Source: Chloroflexota bacterium
Lineage (GTDB): Bacteria; Chloroflexota; Dehalococcoidia; Lucifugimonadales; UBA3495
Assembly: GCA_022562335.1 (NCBI GenBank)
Contig: JADFPM010000030.1
Span: 1-15,821 of the forward strand
Reading direction: 5' to 3'
Length of the DNA: 15,821 nucleotides
A program made the translations under genes and the position numbers. The notes beneath the pieces are model-generated. The model did not search any database. It was not told the origin of the DNA and saw only the letters and a program-made list of their open reading frames with translations. Positions within the stretch are counted from its first letter, which is position 1, and each line of letters begins with the position of its first letter. Below are positions 1 to 7,291 of the stretch, piece by piece.

Positions 1-87
1 ATGGCTGTGGGGGCCCTGCTGTTTGGCCCGGATGCAACGACTGCTGCGGATGGCCGAGGCTTGCTCGACGAGGTATCTTCAAGCTGA
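1..87 (+). CDS. Possible 3' end of an upstream gene (partial)
   Basis: Frame 1 is open from the first base to a TGA at 85-87 and would give a 28-residue C-terminal tail ending in LLDEVSSS. The tail is too short to assign to a family. The support is indirect: a short hairpin with a T-run follows at 102-121, as expected after a gene end, and the next gene starts at 138 in the same direction. The frame begins with an ATG at base 1, but that is the window edge and need not be the real start. The other two forward frames are also partly open here, so this is a weak call. Confidence 0.35.
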   Translation: MAVGALLFGPDATTAADGRGLLDEVSSS

Positions 88-101
88 TAAGGTAACCGGG
101 C

Positions 102-121
102 GCGGTCAAACCGCTTTTTTT
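102..121 (+). terminator. Short intrinsic-terminator-like hairpin with T7 tract
   Basis: GCGGT (102-106) and ACCGC (110-114) form a perfect 5-bp GC-rich stem around a CAA loop, followed directly by seven T (115-121). This is the form of a small Rho-independent terminator. It would end transcription from the partial upstream gene. The ribosome binding site of the next gene (AGGAGA, 122-127) begins right after the T-run, so if the hairpin terminates efficiently the DUF35 gene would need read-through or a promoter inside the upstream gene. The stem is short, so efficiency is uncertain. Confidence 0.5.
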
Positions 122-137
122 AGGAGATGATCGGACC

Positions 138-569
138 ATGAGCCAGGAGGGCTATCGGAAACCCGTGCCGGTCCCCACGCCGGAGACCCAGTTCTTCTGG
201 GACAAATGCAAGGAACACGAGCTGTGGATTCAGCGCTGCCAATCCTGCCAGCACGTCTTCTTTTATCCCCGGTTCCACTGCCCCCAGTGCCTCTCGGACG
301 ATGTGCCTTGGTTCAAGGCCTCGGGTAAGGGGACCCTTTGGAGCTACATGATCAACCACCGGCCCATTCCCGGCTTCGAGGAAGATACGCCTTACGCCAT
401 CGCCGTGGTCCAACTTGAGGAAGGGCCAAGGATGATGAGCAACATAGTCGGAGTGGATAATACGCCGGAGAACCTGGTGCTGGACATGCCCCTGGAAGTG
501 GTGTTCGAGGACGCCACGGAGCAAATAGCGATCCCCAAGTTCAAGCCCGCCGGCTCCCCCCAACCATAG
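138..569 (+). CDS. DUF35 / OB-fold zinc-ribbon protein, partner of thiolase-like enzyme
   Basis: The 143-residue protein has the layout of the DUF35 family: an N-terminal helix (PETQFFWDKCKEHELW), a rubredoxin-like zinc ribbon with C34-x2-C37 and C48-x2-C51, then an OB-fold-like beta region from about residue 60 (GKGTLWSYMINHRP, then YAIAVVQLEEG). DUF35 proteins usually bind thiolase-superfamily or MaoC-like proteins and act on acyl-CoA, as in the ChsH2 DUF35 domain that partners Ltp2 in steroid side-chain breakdown. The next gene, 10 nt downstream, is exactly such a thiolase-like protein, so the two probably form a complex. The start is supported by AGGAGA at 122-127, 10 nt before ATG. All four zinc ligands are present. 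The substrate cannot be read from the sequence. Confidence 0.9.
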   Translation: MSQEGYRKPVPVPTPETQFFWDKCKEHELWIQRCQSCQHVFFYPRFHCPQCLSDDVPWFKASGKGTLWSYMINHRPIPGFEEDTPYAIAVVQLEEGPRMMSNIVGVDNTPENLVLDMPLEVVFEDATEQIAIPKFKPAGSPQP

Positions 570-579
570 AGAGCAAGCC

Positions 580-1761
580 ATGACCGATTCATTACGCTAC
601 CAAGTTGCCATCGTGGGGGCTTCCGAGACCACCGAGCTGGGAGTGGTCCCAAACATGTCAACCACCGGCTTGCACGTTGATGCCATCGTGAACGCGATCA
701 AAGACTGTGGCATCGATAAGAACCAGATAGACGGCATTGCCACGACTATCAATCCGGCAATTCTGGCCCATTACCTGGGGATCGTGCCTCGTTGGCTGGA
801 CAATACTTCGGTGGGCGGCACATCTTTCCTCATACAGGTCAGGCACGCGGCGGCGGCCCTAGCCATGGGCCTGTGCGATGTCGCATTGGTGGCCATGGGG
901 CAGAGCGGCCGCAGCCGGGTTGGCGAGGTCACCGCCCGGATAGGAGACACTTCCTCCGCCGGAGGACCGACAACGGATATCTCTTATCCAGGTCAATTCG
1001 AGTCGATCTACGGCACCTCTGGGCCTTCCACCCTGTTCGGCATGGGGGTCTTACGGTACATGAAAGAGACCGGCACCACCCACGAGCAACTGGCGTCGGT
1101 GGCCGTGGCCCAGCGCAAATGGTCCAACCAGGTGCCACGGGCCATGATGCGTGACCTGATCACGGTGGACGACGTTTTCAACAGCAGGATGGTGTGCTAC
1201 CCGTTTCACCTGTTTGAATGCTGCCTGGTGACCGATGGCGGCGGGGCGATAATCCTTACCAGAGCGGACCGGGCCAACGACTTCGCCAAGAAACCGGTTT
1301 ATATTTTGGGCACCGGCGAGTCGACTGAAACCCCCATCGTAAGTCAGATGTACGACATGACCTCTTCCGCGGCCTTCAAGGTTTCCAGCCGCCAGGCTTT
1401 CCAAGAAGCGGGCATAACCCATGGCGACGTCGACCACCTGATGATCTACGATGCCTTCGCCCATCTGCCCATTTACGGGTTGGAGGACCTGGGTTTCGTG
1501 GGACGGGGCGAGGCTGGCGCTTTCATTCAAGAGGGGAACACCTCGCCGGGTGGGAAACTGCCAATGAATACCAACGGCGGCGGCCTCTCCTATACCCATA
1601 CCGGCATGTACGGCATGTTCGCGATGCAGGAGGCGATCAGGCAGGTCAGGGGAGAAGCCGCGCACCAGGTGCCCGGCGTGAAGGTGTCATTTTGCCAGGG
1701 CGTCGGCGGTATGTTCATGGCGGCGGGCAGCCTGGTGTTCACCAACGAGCCACCCCATTAA
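580..1761 (+). CDS. Thiolase-superfamily protein lacking the nucleophilic Cys (SCP-x/Ltp2-like acyl-CoA lyase or thiolase)
   Basis: The 393-residue product matches SCP-x/lipid-transfer-type thiolases: an N-terminal VAIVGASET, the GLCDVALVAMG strand near 97-107, LMIYDAFAHLPIYGLEDLGF (287-306), NTNGGGLSYTHTGMYG (330-345) and SFCQGVGGMF (370-379). The loop that normally holds the acyl-accepting cysteine reads NTSVGGTSF (75-83) and has no Cys, while the C-terminal Cys372 is kept. Loss of that Cys is known in Ltp2-type aldolases, which cleave acyl-CoA side chains with tyrosines instead. Y290 and Y338 are candidate equivalents, not established ones. The DUF35 gene 10 nt upstream supports an Ltp2-like complex. 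Classical Claisen thiolase activity looks unlikely, but the substrate is unknown. The start has only a weak GAGAG upstream. Confidence 0.88.
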   Translation: MTDSLRYQVAIVGASETTELGVVPNMSTTGLHVDAIVNAIKDCGIDKNQIDGIATTINPAILAHYLGIVPRWLDNTSVGGTSFLIQVRHAAAALAMGLCDVALVAMGQSGRSRVGEVTARIGDTSSAGGPTTDISYPGQFESIYGTSGPSTLFGMGVLRYMKETGTTHEQLASVAVAQRKWSNQVPRAMMRDLITVDDVFNSRMVCYPFHLFECCLVTDGGGAIILTRADRANDFAKKPVYILGTGESTETPIVSQMYDMTSSAAFKVSSRQAFQEAGITHGDVDHLMIYDAFAHLPIYGLEDLGFVGRGEAGAFIQEGNTSPGGKLPMNTNGGGLSYTHTGMYGMFAMQEAIRQVRGEAAHQVPGVKVSFCQGVGGMFMAAGSLVFTNEPPH

Positions 1762-2028
1762 GGGGTTTCGCTGGACCTCTTCACACCGGCTGTCAATTGC
1801 TCGAGTCGCGAAGTGAATTCATTTAGCGATCTTCTTAGACCCTCATGTCCCTCATCCCAACCCCACCGCCACTGTCGCAACGATGCCGAACCGTCATTTA
1901 AACCGATCCTCCTGGCCGGGCCCGCGATCGAGACCATTCAAGGATGCCCGGCTGCGCGAGGGACTAGCTGGCGGAGCGTTTTGCGGCCGCTATGGCTCCC
2001 TATGTAGCCCAGGCACCGGTGTGCTAGA
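1762..2028. other. Intergenic region between the thiolase-like gene and the PLP-decarboxylase gene
   Basis: No convincing gene is present. A 64-codon open frame at 1813-2007 has no family-like sequence. A perfect 7-bp inverted repeat, GCCGGGC (1915-1921) and GCCCGGC (1946-1952), encloses a 24-nt loop and lacks a T-run, so it is not a clear terminator. The sequence TGCTAGAAT (2022-2030) looks like an extended -10 box, but I see no good -35 at the right distance, and it overlaps the assigned start codon of the next gene. If it were a real promoter, translation would start at the in-frame ATG at 2056. Confidence 0.4.
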
Positions 2029-3342
2029 ATGCGTTTCGATCACGCTTTTAGCCTCATGAGCCTGATCTACTCGGAAAAACTTTGCGTGGATGCGCCAGTG
2101 AATGTTCCGTCCAAACATATCGAACGAGTCAACGGCGCCGTCCAACGTTTCCCTTTGATCGATTGGGTGCGCACATTTCCCGATGGGTTCCACGAGATCA
2201 CCACTCCGGCTTTTGTATATGACGAGGGCGTTCTTCACAGCCTCCTCGACCAGGTGCAACCCCTTCGGGCCAACGGGCGTTGCCGGGTATTGTTTGCCAT
2301 AAAGTCGTTGTCATTCGCCGGCGTTTTGAGCTTGATGGCTCCCCGCCTGGATGGGTTTGCGGTGAGCTCGCTTTACGAGGCACGGCTGGCCCGAAGTGTT
2401 GTGTCCGGTGACGGATCGATACACATCACCACTCCCGGCCTTCGGGACCACGAGGTTGGGGACATTGGTTCGCTCTGCGACTTCATCTCCTTCAATTCCC
2501 TGAGCCAATGGGATATGTTTCGCGACCGCGTCAAGGATGGCTCCAGCTGTGGCCTACGCGTAAACCCTCAAATGTCCTTTGTGGATGACGACCGTTACGA
2601 CCCTTGCCGGCCCGGTTCCAAATTGGGGGTCCCTTTGCCGGACCTGGTGGCCGGGCTCGAGAGGGAGCCCGCTCGATTCGCCGGTCTAAAGGGCATACTC
2701 TTCCACAGCAATTGCGATTCCTCTGATTTTGGACAGCTGCTGGCGACGGTGGAGCACATCCACGCCAACGCACCAGAGGTGCTGGCCGCGGTCGAATGGG
2801 TCAACCTGGGCGGCGGCTATCTCCTCGACGATGAGGGAAGCGCCGCGGGACTAGCAGCAGCCGTGGATTTTCTAAAGTCCCGGTACGATCTCCAGGTTTT
2901 CTTTGAGCCTGGAGCAGCTTTGGTGCGGCCGGCGGGGTACATCGTTTCCACCGTCCTTGACGTATTTCAAAGTGGAGGCTCGACGGTGGCGGTGCTGGAT
3001 ACCTCGGTGAACCACATGCCGGAAGTCTTTGAATACGACTTTGAGCCAGACGTCGTTGGCCATGATGATGACGCCGCCCACGAGTACCTGCTGGCCGGGT
3101 GCACTTGCTTGGCGGGAGACCTTTTCGGTGTCTATAGATTCGATCATAAGCTTCGGGTGGGCGATAAAATAGTGTTCAATAACGCCGGGGCATATACGTT
3201 AACCAAGGCCCATATGTTCAACGGCATCGCCCTCCCATCGGTCTATGCTTTGACGGCGCAGGGAGAGTTGGCGCCGAAGAGCCACCCTGCTTTCGATGAA
3301 TTCGCGGCCCGGTGGGGAATGGATCAACATGTATCTGCATGA
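2029..3342 (+). CDS. Carboxynorspermidine decarboxylase-like PLP enzyme (fold III)
   Basis: The 437-residue protein has the fold-III alanine-racemase/decarboxylase layout. TPAFVYDE (59-66) begins the barrel, and FAIKS carries the probable PLP lysine K92. Further motifs are GLRVNPQMSF (175-184), YDPCRPGSKLGV (190-201), LFHSNCD (224-230), WVNLGGGY (257-264), EPGAA (293-297), NHMPEVFEYDF (328-338), GCTCLAGD with catalytic-site Cys360 (357-364) and GAYT with Tyr389. CLAGD, SKLGV and HMPEVFE are typical of carboxynorspermidine decarboxylase (NspC) rather than DAP or ornithine decarboxylases. NspC makes norspermidine or spermidine from the carboxylated polyamine. EPGEA is altered to EPGAA, and GAYT replaces the usual HYT, so the substrate may differ. 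No carboxynorspermidine dehydrogenase is seen in the window. The N-terminus is about 30 residues longer than usual; ATG 2056 is an alternative start. The 3' end overlaps the next gene. Confidence 0.85.
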   Translation: MRFDHAFSLMSLIYSEKLCVDAPVNVPSKHIERVNGAVQRFPLIDWVRTFPDGFHEITTPAFVYDEGVLHSLLDQVQPLRANGRCRVLFAIKSLSFAGVLSLMAPRLDGFAVSSLYEARLARSVVSGDGSIHITTPGLRDHEVGDIGSLCDFISFNSLSQWDMFRDRVKDGSSCGLRVNPQMSFVDDDRYDPCRPGSKLGVPLPDLVAGLEREPARFAGLKGILFHSNCDSSDFGQLLATVEHIHANAPEVLAAVEWVNLGGGYLLDDEGSAAGLAAAVDFLKSRYDLQVFFEPGAALVRPAGYIVSTVLDVFQSGGSTVAVLDTSVNHMPEVFEYDFEPDVVGHDDDAAHEYLLAGCTCLAGDLFGVYRFDHKLRVGDKIVFNNAGAYTLTKAHMFNGIALPSVYALTAQGELAPKSHPAFDEFAARWGMDQHVSA

Positions 3343-4726
3343 GATCGAAGCCGAGTTTCTCGTCGATGCCAGGCGTGGAAGCATTCTCGAACAATTCGCC
3401 GGCGCAATATACCGGCATATTCCCGATGGCGAGATGCCGGTCCGGGTCGTGATCACCGAGTCCACGGGCGGCAGATATAAGTGTGAGGTCGCATTACTCC
3501 GAAACGCACCACTTAAAAACCATGGTGACCTGGGTCCTTCCGCTCAAGCATCCGCCCTGAGCTTCCGCAAGAGAAGGATCGAGAACAATCAGACCTTCAA
3601 TGCCGTTTTGCTGGTGCCAACGGGCATCGGGGCTGAGATCGGCGGCCATGCCGGGGACGCGACGCCCGTCGCCACCCTCATGGCCTCCATCTGTGACACG
3701 CTGATCACCCACCCCAATGTGTTGAACGGGTCAGACTTGATCGACTTCTCCAGCAACACCTTGTACGTGGAAGGAAGCTCGATCAGCCGGTTGCTCATGG
3801 GTTCGATCGGGCTGCTACCCGTACGGGCCAACCGGGTTTTGGTGGTGATCGACTCCCACCCGGATGAATTTTTCGTGGATGCCGCCATCAACGCGGTGAA
3901 CGCGGCGCGCTCCTCATATGGGCTGATCTGCCCGATGATACTGCGGCTGGACCCTCCCCTGGAGATGCGCTCGCGGTACATGGATTCGGGCAGGGTGGCC
4001 GGAGAGGTTGAGGGTATCGACCGGCTGATCGCGGTCCTGGACGACCACCGGGGCAGCTACGATGCGGTCGCCGTCTCATCGGTGATTTCCGTACCGCTGA
4101 GCTACCACATCGATTATTTTGAAAGCAGCGGGAATATGCTCAACCCCTGGGGTGGCGTAGAGGCGATGCTGACCCATACCGTCTCCACCCTGTACGATGT
4201 CCCATCCGCCCACGCGCCCATGCTGGAAAACCAGGAGATCGCCAATATGGAGACGGGCATAGTGGACCCCCGGATGGCGGCCGAAGCGATTTCCCTGACA
4301 TTTATGCAGAGCGTCTTGAAGGGGCTCCAGAAGAGCCCGAAGATCGTGACCGGCATCGAGGACATGGGGCATCATGGTGTCCTCACCGCCAGCGACGTCT
4401 CCTGTCTGGTGATTCCCGATGGTTGCTTGGGATTGCCGACGTTGGCTGCGCTGGAACAAGGTATCGCCGTGATCGCGGTGCGAGAAAACCGGACCGTCAT
4501 GAAAAACGACCTGTCCTGCCTACCCTGGTCGCCAGGACAGTTTCATATAGTAGAGAACTACTGGGAAGCCGCCGGCGTGATGGCCGCGTTAAAAGCTGGG
4601 ATCGACCCAAAGGCCGTGCGGCGGCCGTTATTGCAGGCAGAGGTGCGGACAAGTACCGCACCGGTTTCAGCGATACGCGGGCCTGCACCGGAGTCCGCCG
4701 CCATCGGTCCCAGCGCTGATGGTTGA
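3329..4726 (+). CDS. DUF3326 family protein
   Basis: The 465-residue product carries the hallmarks of DUF3326, a family of unknown function known mainly from cyanobacteria and plants. PTGIGAEIGGHAGDATP (97-113) is followed by THPNVLNGSDL (127-137) and NTLYVEG, then GLLPVRANRVLVVID, a central GVEAMLTHTVS, ENQEIA, an IPDGCLGLPTLAALEQ stretch near 370-385, and a C-terminal IAVRENRT...NYWEAAGVMAALKAGIDP. The family motif CGGSAVLSL is replaced by GCLGLPTLA here. I chose ATG 3329 because GGGGA (3314-3318) lies 10 nt upstream. An in-frame ATG at 3296 would add 11 residues and lengthen the overlap with the preceding gene from 14 to 47 nt. Overlap suggests translational coupling to the NspC-like gene. 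A roughly 30-residue Ala/Pro-rich tail follows the conserved end. The biochemical activity is unknown. Confidence 0.85.
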   Translation: MYLHEIEAEFLVDARRGSILEQFAGAIYRHIPDGEMPVRVVITESTGGRYKCEVALLRNAPLKNHGDLGPSAQASALSFRKRRIENNQTFNAVLLVPTGIGAEIGGHAGDATPVATLMASICDTLITHPNVLNGSDLIDFSSNTLYVEGSSISRLLMGSIGLLPVRANRVLVVIDSHPDEFFVDAAINAVNAARSSYGLICPMILRLDPPLEMRSRYMDSGRVAGEVEGIDRLIAVLDDHRGSYDAVAVSSVISVPLSYHIDYFESSGNMLNPWGGVEAMLTHTVSTLYDVPSAHAPMLENQEIANMETGIVDPRMAAEAISLTFMQSVLKGLQKSPKIVTGIEDMGHHGVLTASDVSCLVIPDGCLGLPTLAALEQGIAVIAVRENRTVMKNDLSCLPWSPGQFHIVENYWEAAGVMAALKAGIDPKAVRRPLLQAEVRTSTAPVSAIRGPAPESAAIGPSADG

Positions 4727-4784
4727 CCCTTACCGGCCCGGAAAGTAGAAACCCCATCTGAAGGCGCCCGGTGGGAGTGCCGCA

Positions 4785-6176
4785 ATGGAAAGCACCGTTG
4801 GCCAAATACTACAGCTCTCCGACCTGGTTTCAACCAGGAAGTGCGCGTTGCATATTTCCCGAGAAGACGCCTCTTTGCCCCTGGGGGCCTTGCTGGAAAA
4901 ATACCTGAAGCACGCCCCGATCCAACTTTTGCTCAAAGAATCGCGTATCACGCAGGACTCGGCGGATTCGCTGTATGCCATACAAGACCTGGTTTACGCC
5001 AGTTCCTGCAGCGGGCGGCTGATGGACATTTTCCCCAGGGTCGCCTTCAAAGACCACGGCTGGTTTCTTGGTTTGGACCAGGCGCCAACCACCCACCTGA
5101 CCCGGGTCGACGATCGAGAGGTTTCGATCATAGATATTGCCATCGACCGCTTAGACGCCGGCTATGACCGCAATTGGGCCGGGTTCCACAAGCGCAAATG
5201 GGCCCGCGATGAAAAGAGATATTCCAATTTCGTGCGTGACTCCCTGGACGGCGAGTATGGTTCCGGGGAGGCTGATGCCTTACTCCAAATGAACTCAACC
5301 AACGACAAGCTGAAGTTGATACAGGCCCTGGGCCGCACCATATGGAACAGTCAATTTGAAAATTACTCACGCTTCACCGGAAAAAAATTGATTTACAAGT
5401 CCGGCGATGAAACCATAGACAACATCATTCAAGGCGGCGGCGCCGTCTGTTCGGAAAAGGTACAGGCGCTGAAGTTCTTGACCGACAACTACGGCCTAAA
5501 TTCAGAATACGTCATCGCCGGCGAGAACGCCGACGGCCCGGTGCCGGTGGAGAAACTTCGTGAATTGCTGACAACGTTCGATTTCCGGTTTTCCAAGCGT
5601 TACATGCGCTATTGGCAGCACACCGCGCTGCTATATGATGTGGACGGCGTCCGGGTCCTGGTGGATGCGACCAACGGCAATATCCCATTCCTGTTCCTGA
5701 AGGACGCTGAGGCCGACCGTATCCTTGATGACCGGAATAAAGTGCCGGTGCCCGTAAAGATGGTGGAGTCCGAGGAGGACTTTTTTTACCACCGGGTCCC
5801 GCAGGATATACCGGAGAACCTCTTCTTCGCCCTGGAGGGTTGGTGGTCGTTTTCTGATCTGATGCAGGTATTTGAGAATGAACTGGGGATGTACCTATCC
5901 AGCGAATATTACGTGACACCGATAACATACAAGAGCGAAAAGGAGTTCAACCGGGATAAGGACGAATACCTGAGCATTTCCCGTCGAGCCGGACTTGAGT
6001 CATCGGTGACCAGCACTTGGACCCTGGATTCACCCCTTGGCGAGGAATTTCAAAAGGCCGAGCCCCAGGTCAGCGATAAGATAATGCTGGCCCGAGACCA
6101 TTTATTGGCCCGGCTCGACGAATGCGACGGTCCGGGACATGAAACGGGGCTGGTCATAATGAAGCTGCGGATTTAG
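4785..6176 (+). CDS. Transglutaminase-like protein with Cys-His-Asp triad
   Basis: The 463-residue cytosolic-looking protein (no signal peptide or TM segment) has a central region that fits the transglutaminase/papain-like fold. GGGAVCSEKVQALKFLTDNYG carries Cys222 at a helix start, QHTALLYDVDG carries His279 on a strand, and VLVDATNGN carries Asp294. The His-Asp spacing of 15 is typical of transglutaminase-like enzymes. Such enzymes act as cysteine peptidases, amidases or transamidases, some of them on amines. The N-terminal 190 and C-terminal 160 residues are unfamiliar and mainly helical. GGGAG (4773-4777, read GGGAG) stands 7 nt before the ATG. It lies 58 nt after the DUF3326 gene. Placement behind a polyamine-type decarboxylase makes an amine or amide substrate tempting, but that is only an inference. 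Confidence 0.65.
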   Translation: MESTVGQILQLSDLVSTRKCALHISREDASLPLGALLEKYLKHAPIQLLLKESRITQDSADSLYAIQDLVYASSCSGRLMDIFPRVAFKDHGWFLGLDQAPTTHLTRVDDREVSIIDIAIDRLDAGYDRNWAGFHKRKWARDEKRYSNFVRDSLDGEYGSGEADALLQMNSTNDKLKLIQALGRTIWNSQFENYSRFTGKKLIYKSGDETIDNIIQGGGAVCSEKVQALKFLTDNYGLNSEYVIAGENADGPVPVEKLRELLTTFDFRFSKRYMRYWQHTALLYDVDGVRVLVDATNGNIPFLFLKDAEADRILDDRNKVPVPVKMVESEEDFFYHRVPQDIPENLFFALEGWWSFSDLMQVFENELGMYLSSEYYVTPITYKSEKEFNRDKDEYLSISRRAGLESSVTSTWTLDSPLGEEFQKAEPQVSDKIMLARDHLLARLDECDGPGHETGLVIMKLRI

Positions 6177-6216
6177 AGGAGATCAAGCTGTCCGATCGTA
6201 TGGCTTATTTCGCCTG

Positions 6217-7278
6217 ATGTTTTTCTCCATCACAAGAATGATGCGCCGAATCCGGAGGAGAAGGATCCTCGGGATCCTCGGGATGCTGGCGGTCCTCGTG
6301 ACCAGCGTCGTGGGCAATGCCCTGACCTTCTTCTTCTTTGAAGGCTCGGCACAGCCCGGATTGACCATCGGTGACAGCTTTTGGTATAGCATCATCTCCA
6401 TCACCACCATTGGTTACGGCGATTATTCGGCGTCGACCTTGGGAGCGCGCATCGGCACCGTGGTGTTCATCGTCATCGTCGGGCTGGTGGCGTTCACCTC
6501 CACCGCCGGAATGTTGATCGACTGGATTTTGGAGTTGCGAATCAAGGAGCAGACCGGGATGGGAAACGTTCAAGCCAAGGGCCACCTGTTGATAATCAAC
6601 TTTCCCAACGAAGCCAGGGTTCGGCAGATCGTCGAAGAGTTCGTGTCGGACCCCGACCACCGAACGGATGACATAGTCATAGTCACCGACGCCGTGACCA
6701 CTCTCCCTTTCAGCCACCCCAACGTTTCCTTTGTCCGAGGGTCGCCGCTGGAGGAAGAAACCTATACCCGGGCTTTGCTGAGCGACGCGGCCAAGGTTAT
6801 CATATTGAGCACCAACTACGACGACCCCCATAGCGACAGCGTGGTGGCATCGGTGGCATCGGTGATACACCACCTGAATCCCAAAACGAGGGTCGTTGCG
6901 GAATGCCTAAGCCCGAAGCACGCGCTGTTGTTTGGTGATCAGGAGGGCGTTACCCTGGTTTACACCTTGCGCATGGCCAACAATCTGCTGGTCCAGGAAA
7001 CCCAGGACCCCGGGGTGACCATCCTGACCCGAGCGATGATGAGCAATATGGTGAGCGGCACGCTGGCCAGCACCAAGGTGGACTCGCCGGTCCAAGACTC
7101 CATGAGCTACGAGCAAGTCGCCGTCAAACTGCTGAGCCAGGACATAAACCTGGTCGGTGTGATCCGGGACAAACAGGTGAACTTCAAATTCGGGGACCTA
7201 TTTCTGGCGGTGGGGGACCTGTTGGTCTACATAAGTTCTAGCCGCTATTCATGGGCGGCCCTCCAGAAGACTCTTTAG
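6217..7278 (+). CDS. Two-TM potassium channel with RCK/TrkA-like cytoplasmic region
   Basis: The 353-residue protein starts with a basic N-terminus (RRIRRRR), a first TM helix (about 18-40), a pore helix, the K+ filter TTIGYGD (63-69) and a second TM helix (about 79-102). A cytoplasmic part of about 240 residues follows with RCK-type order: HLLIINF, IVIVTD, VSFVRGSPLEEETYTRA, AKVIILSTNYDD, RVVAEC, then a TrkA-C-like end (VGVIRDKQVNFKFGDLFLAVGDLLVYIS). The first strand ends in INFPNEA, so the Rossmann GxGxxG nucleotide motif is absent, as in RCK domains gated by other ligands. It is predicted to release K+ under control of an intracellular signal. AGGAGAT at 6177-6183 is too far from ATG 6217 to be an ideal RBS. 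ATG 6238 and 6241 are alternatives. It sits 40 nt after the transglutaminase-like gene. Confidence 0.9.
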   Translation: MFFSITRMMRRIRRRRILGILGMLAVLVTSVVGNALTFFFFEGSAQPGLTIGDSFWYSIISITTIGYGDYSASTLGARIGTVVFIVIVGLVAFTSTAGMLIDWILELRIKEQTGMGNVQAKGHLLIINFPNEARVRQIVEEFVSDPDHRTDDIVIVTDAVTTLPFSHPNVSFVRGSPLEEETYTRALLSDAAKVIILSTNYDDPHSDSVVASVASVIHHLNPKTRVVAECLSPKHALLFGDQEGVTLVYTLRMANNLLVQETQDPGVTILTRAMMSNMVSGTLASTKVDSPVQDSMSYEQVAVKLLSQDINLVGVIRDKQVNFKFGDLFLAVGDLLVYISSSRYSWAALQKTL

Positions 7279-7291
7279 GTTCGGGGTCCAG

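Noticed and set aside
792..1154. Long open frames inside real genes, such as 792-1154 (+), 1051-1665 (-) and 6205-6873 (-)
   Set aside because: These are shadow frames of GC-rich genes that have strong family motifs in the other frame.
1813..2007. 64-codon open frame on the plus strand between the thiolase-like and decarboxylase genes
   Set aside because: No ribosome binding site, a Pro/Ser/Arg/Cys-rich translation without family resemblance, and no conserved motif.
2022..2030. TGCTAGAAT as an extended -10 promoter for the NspC-like gene
   Set aside because: No -35 match at 16-18 nt upstream, and it overlaps the assigned start codon; kept only as a note in the intergenic entry.
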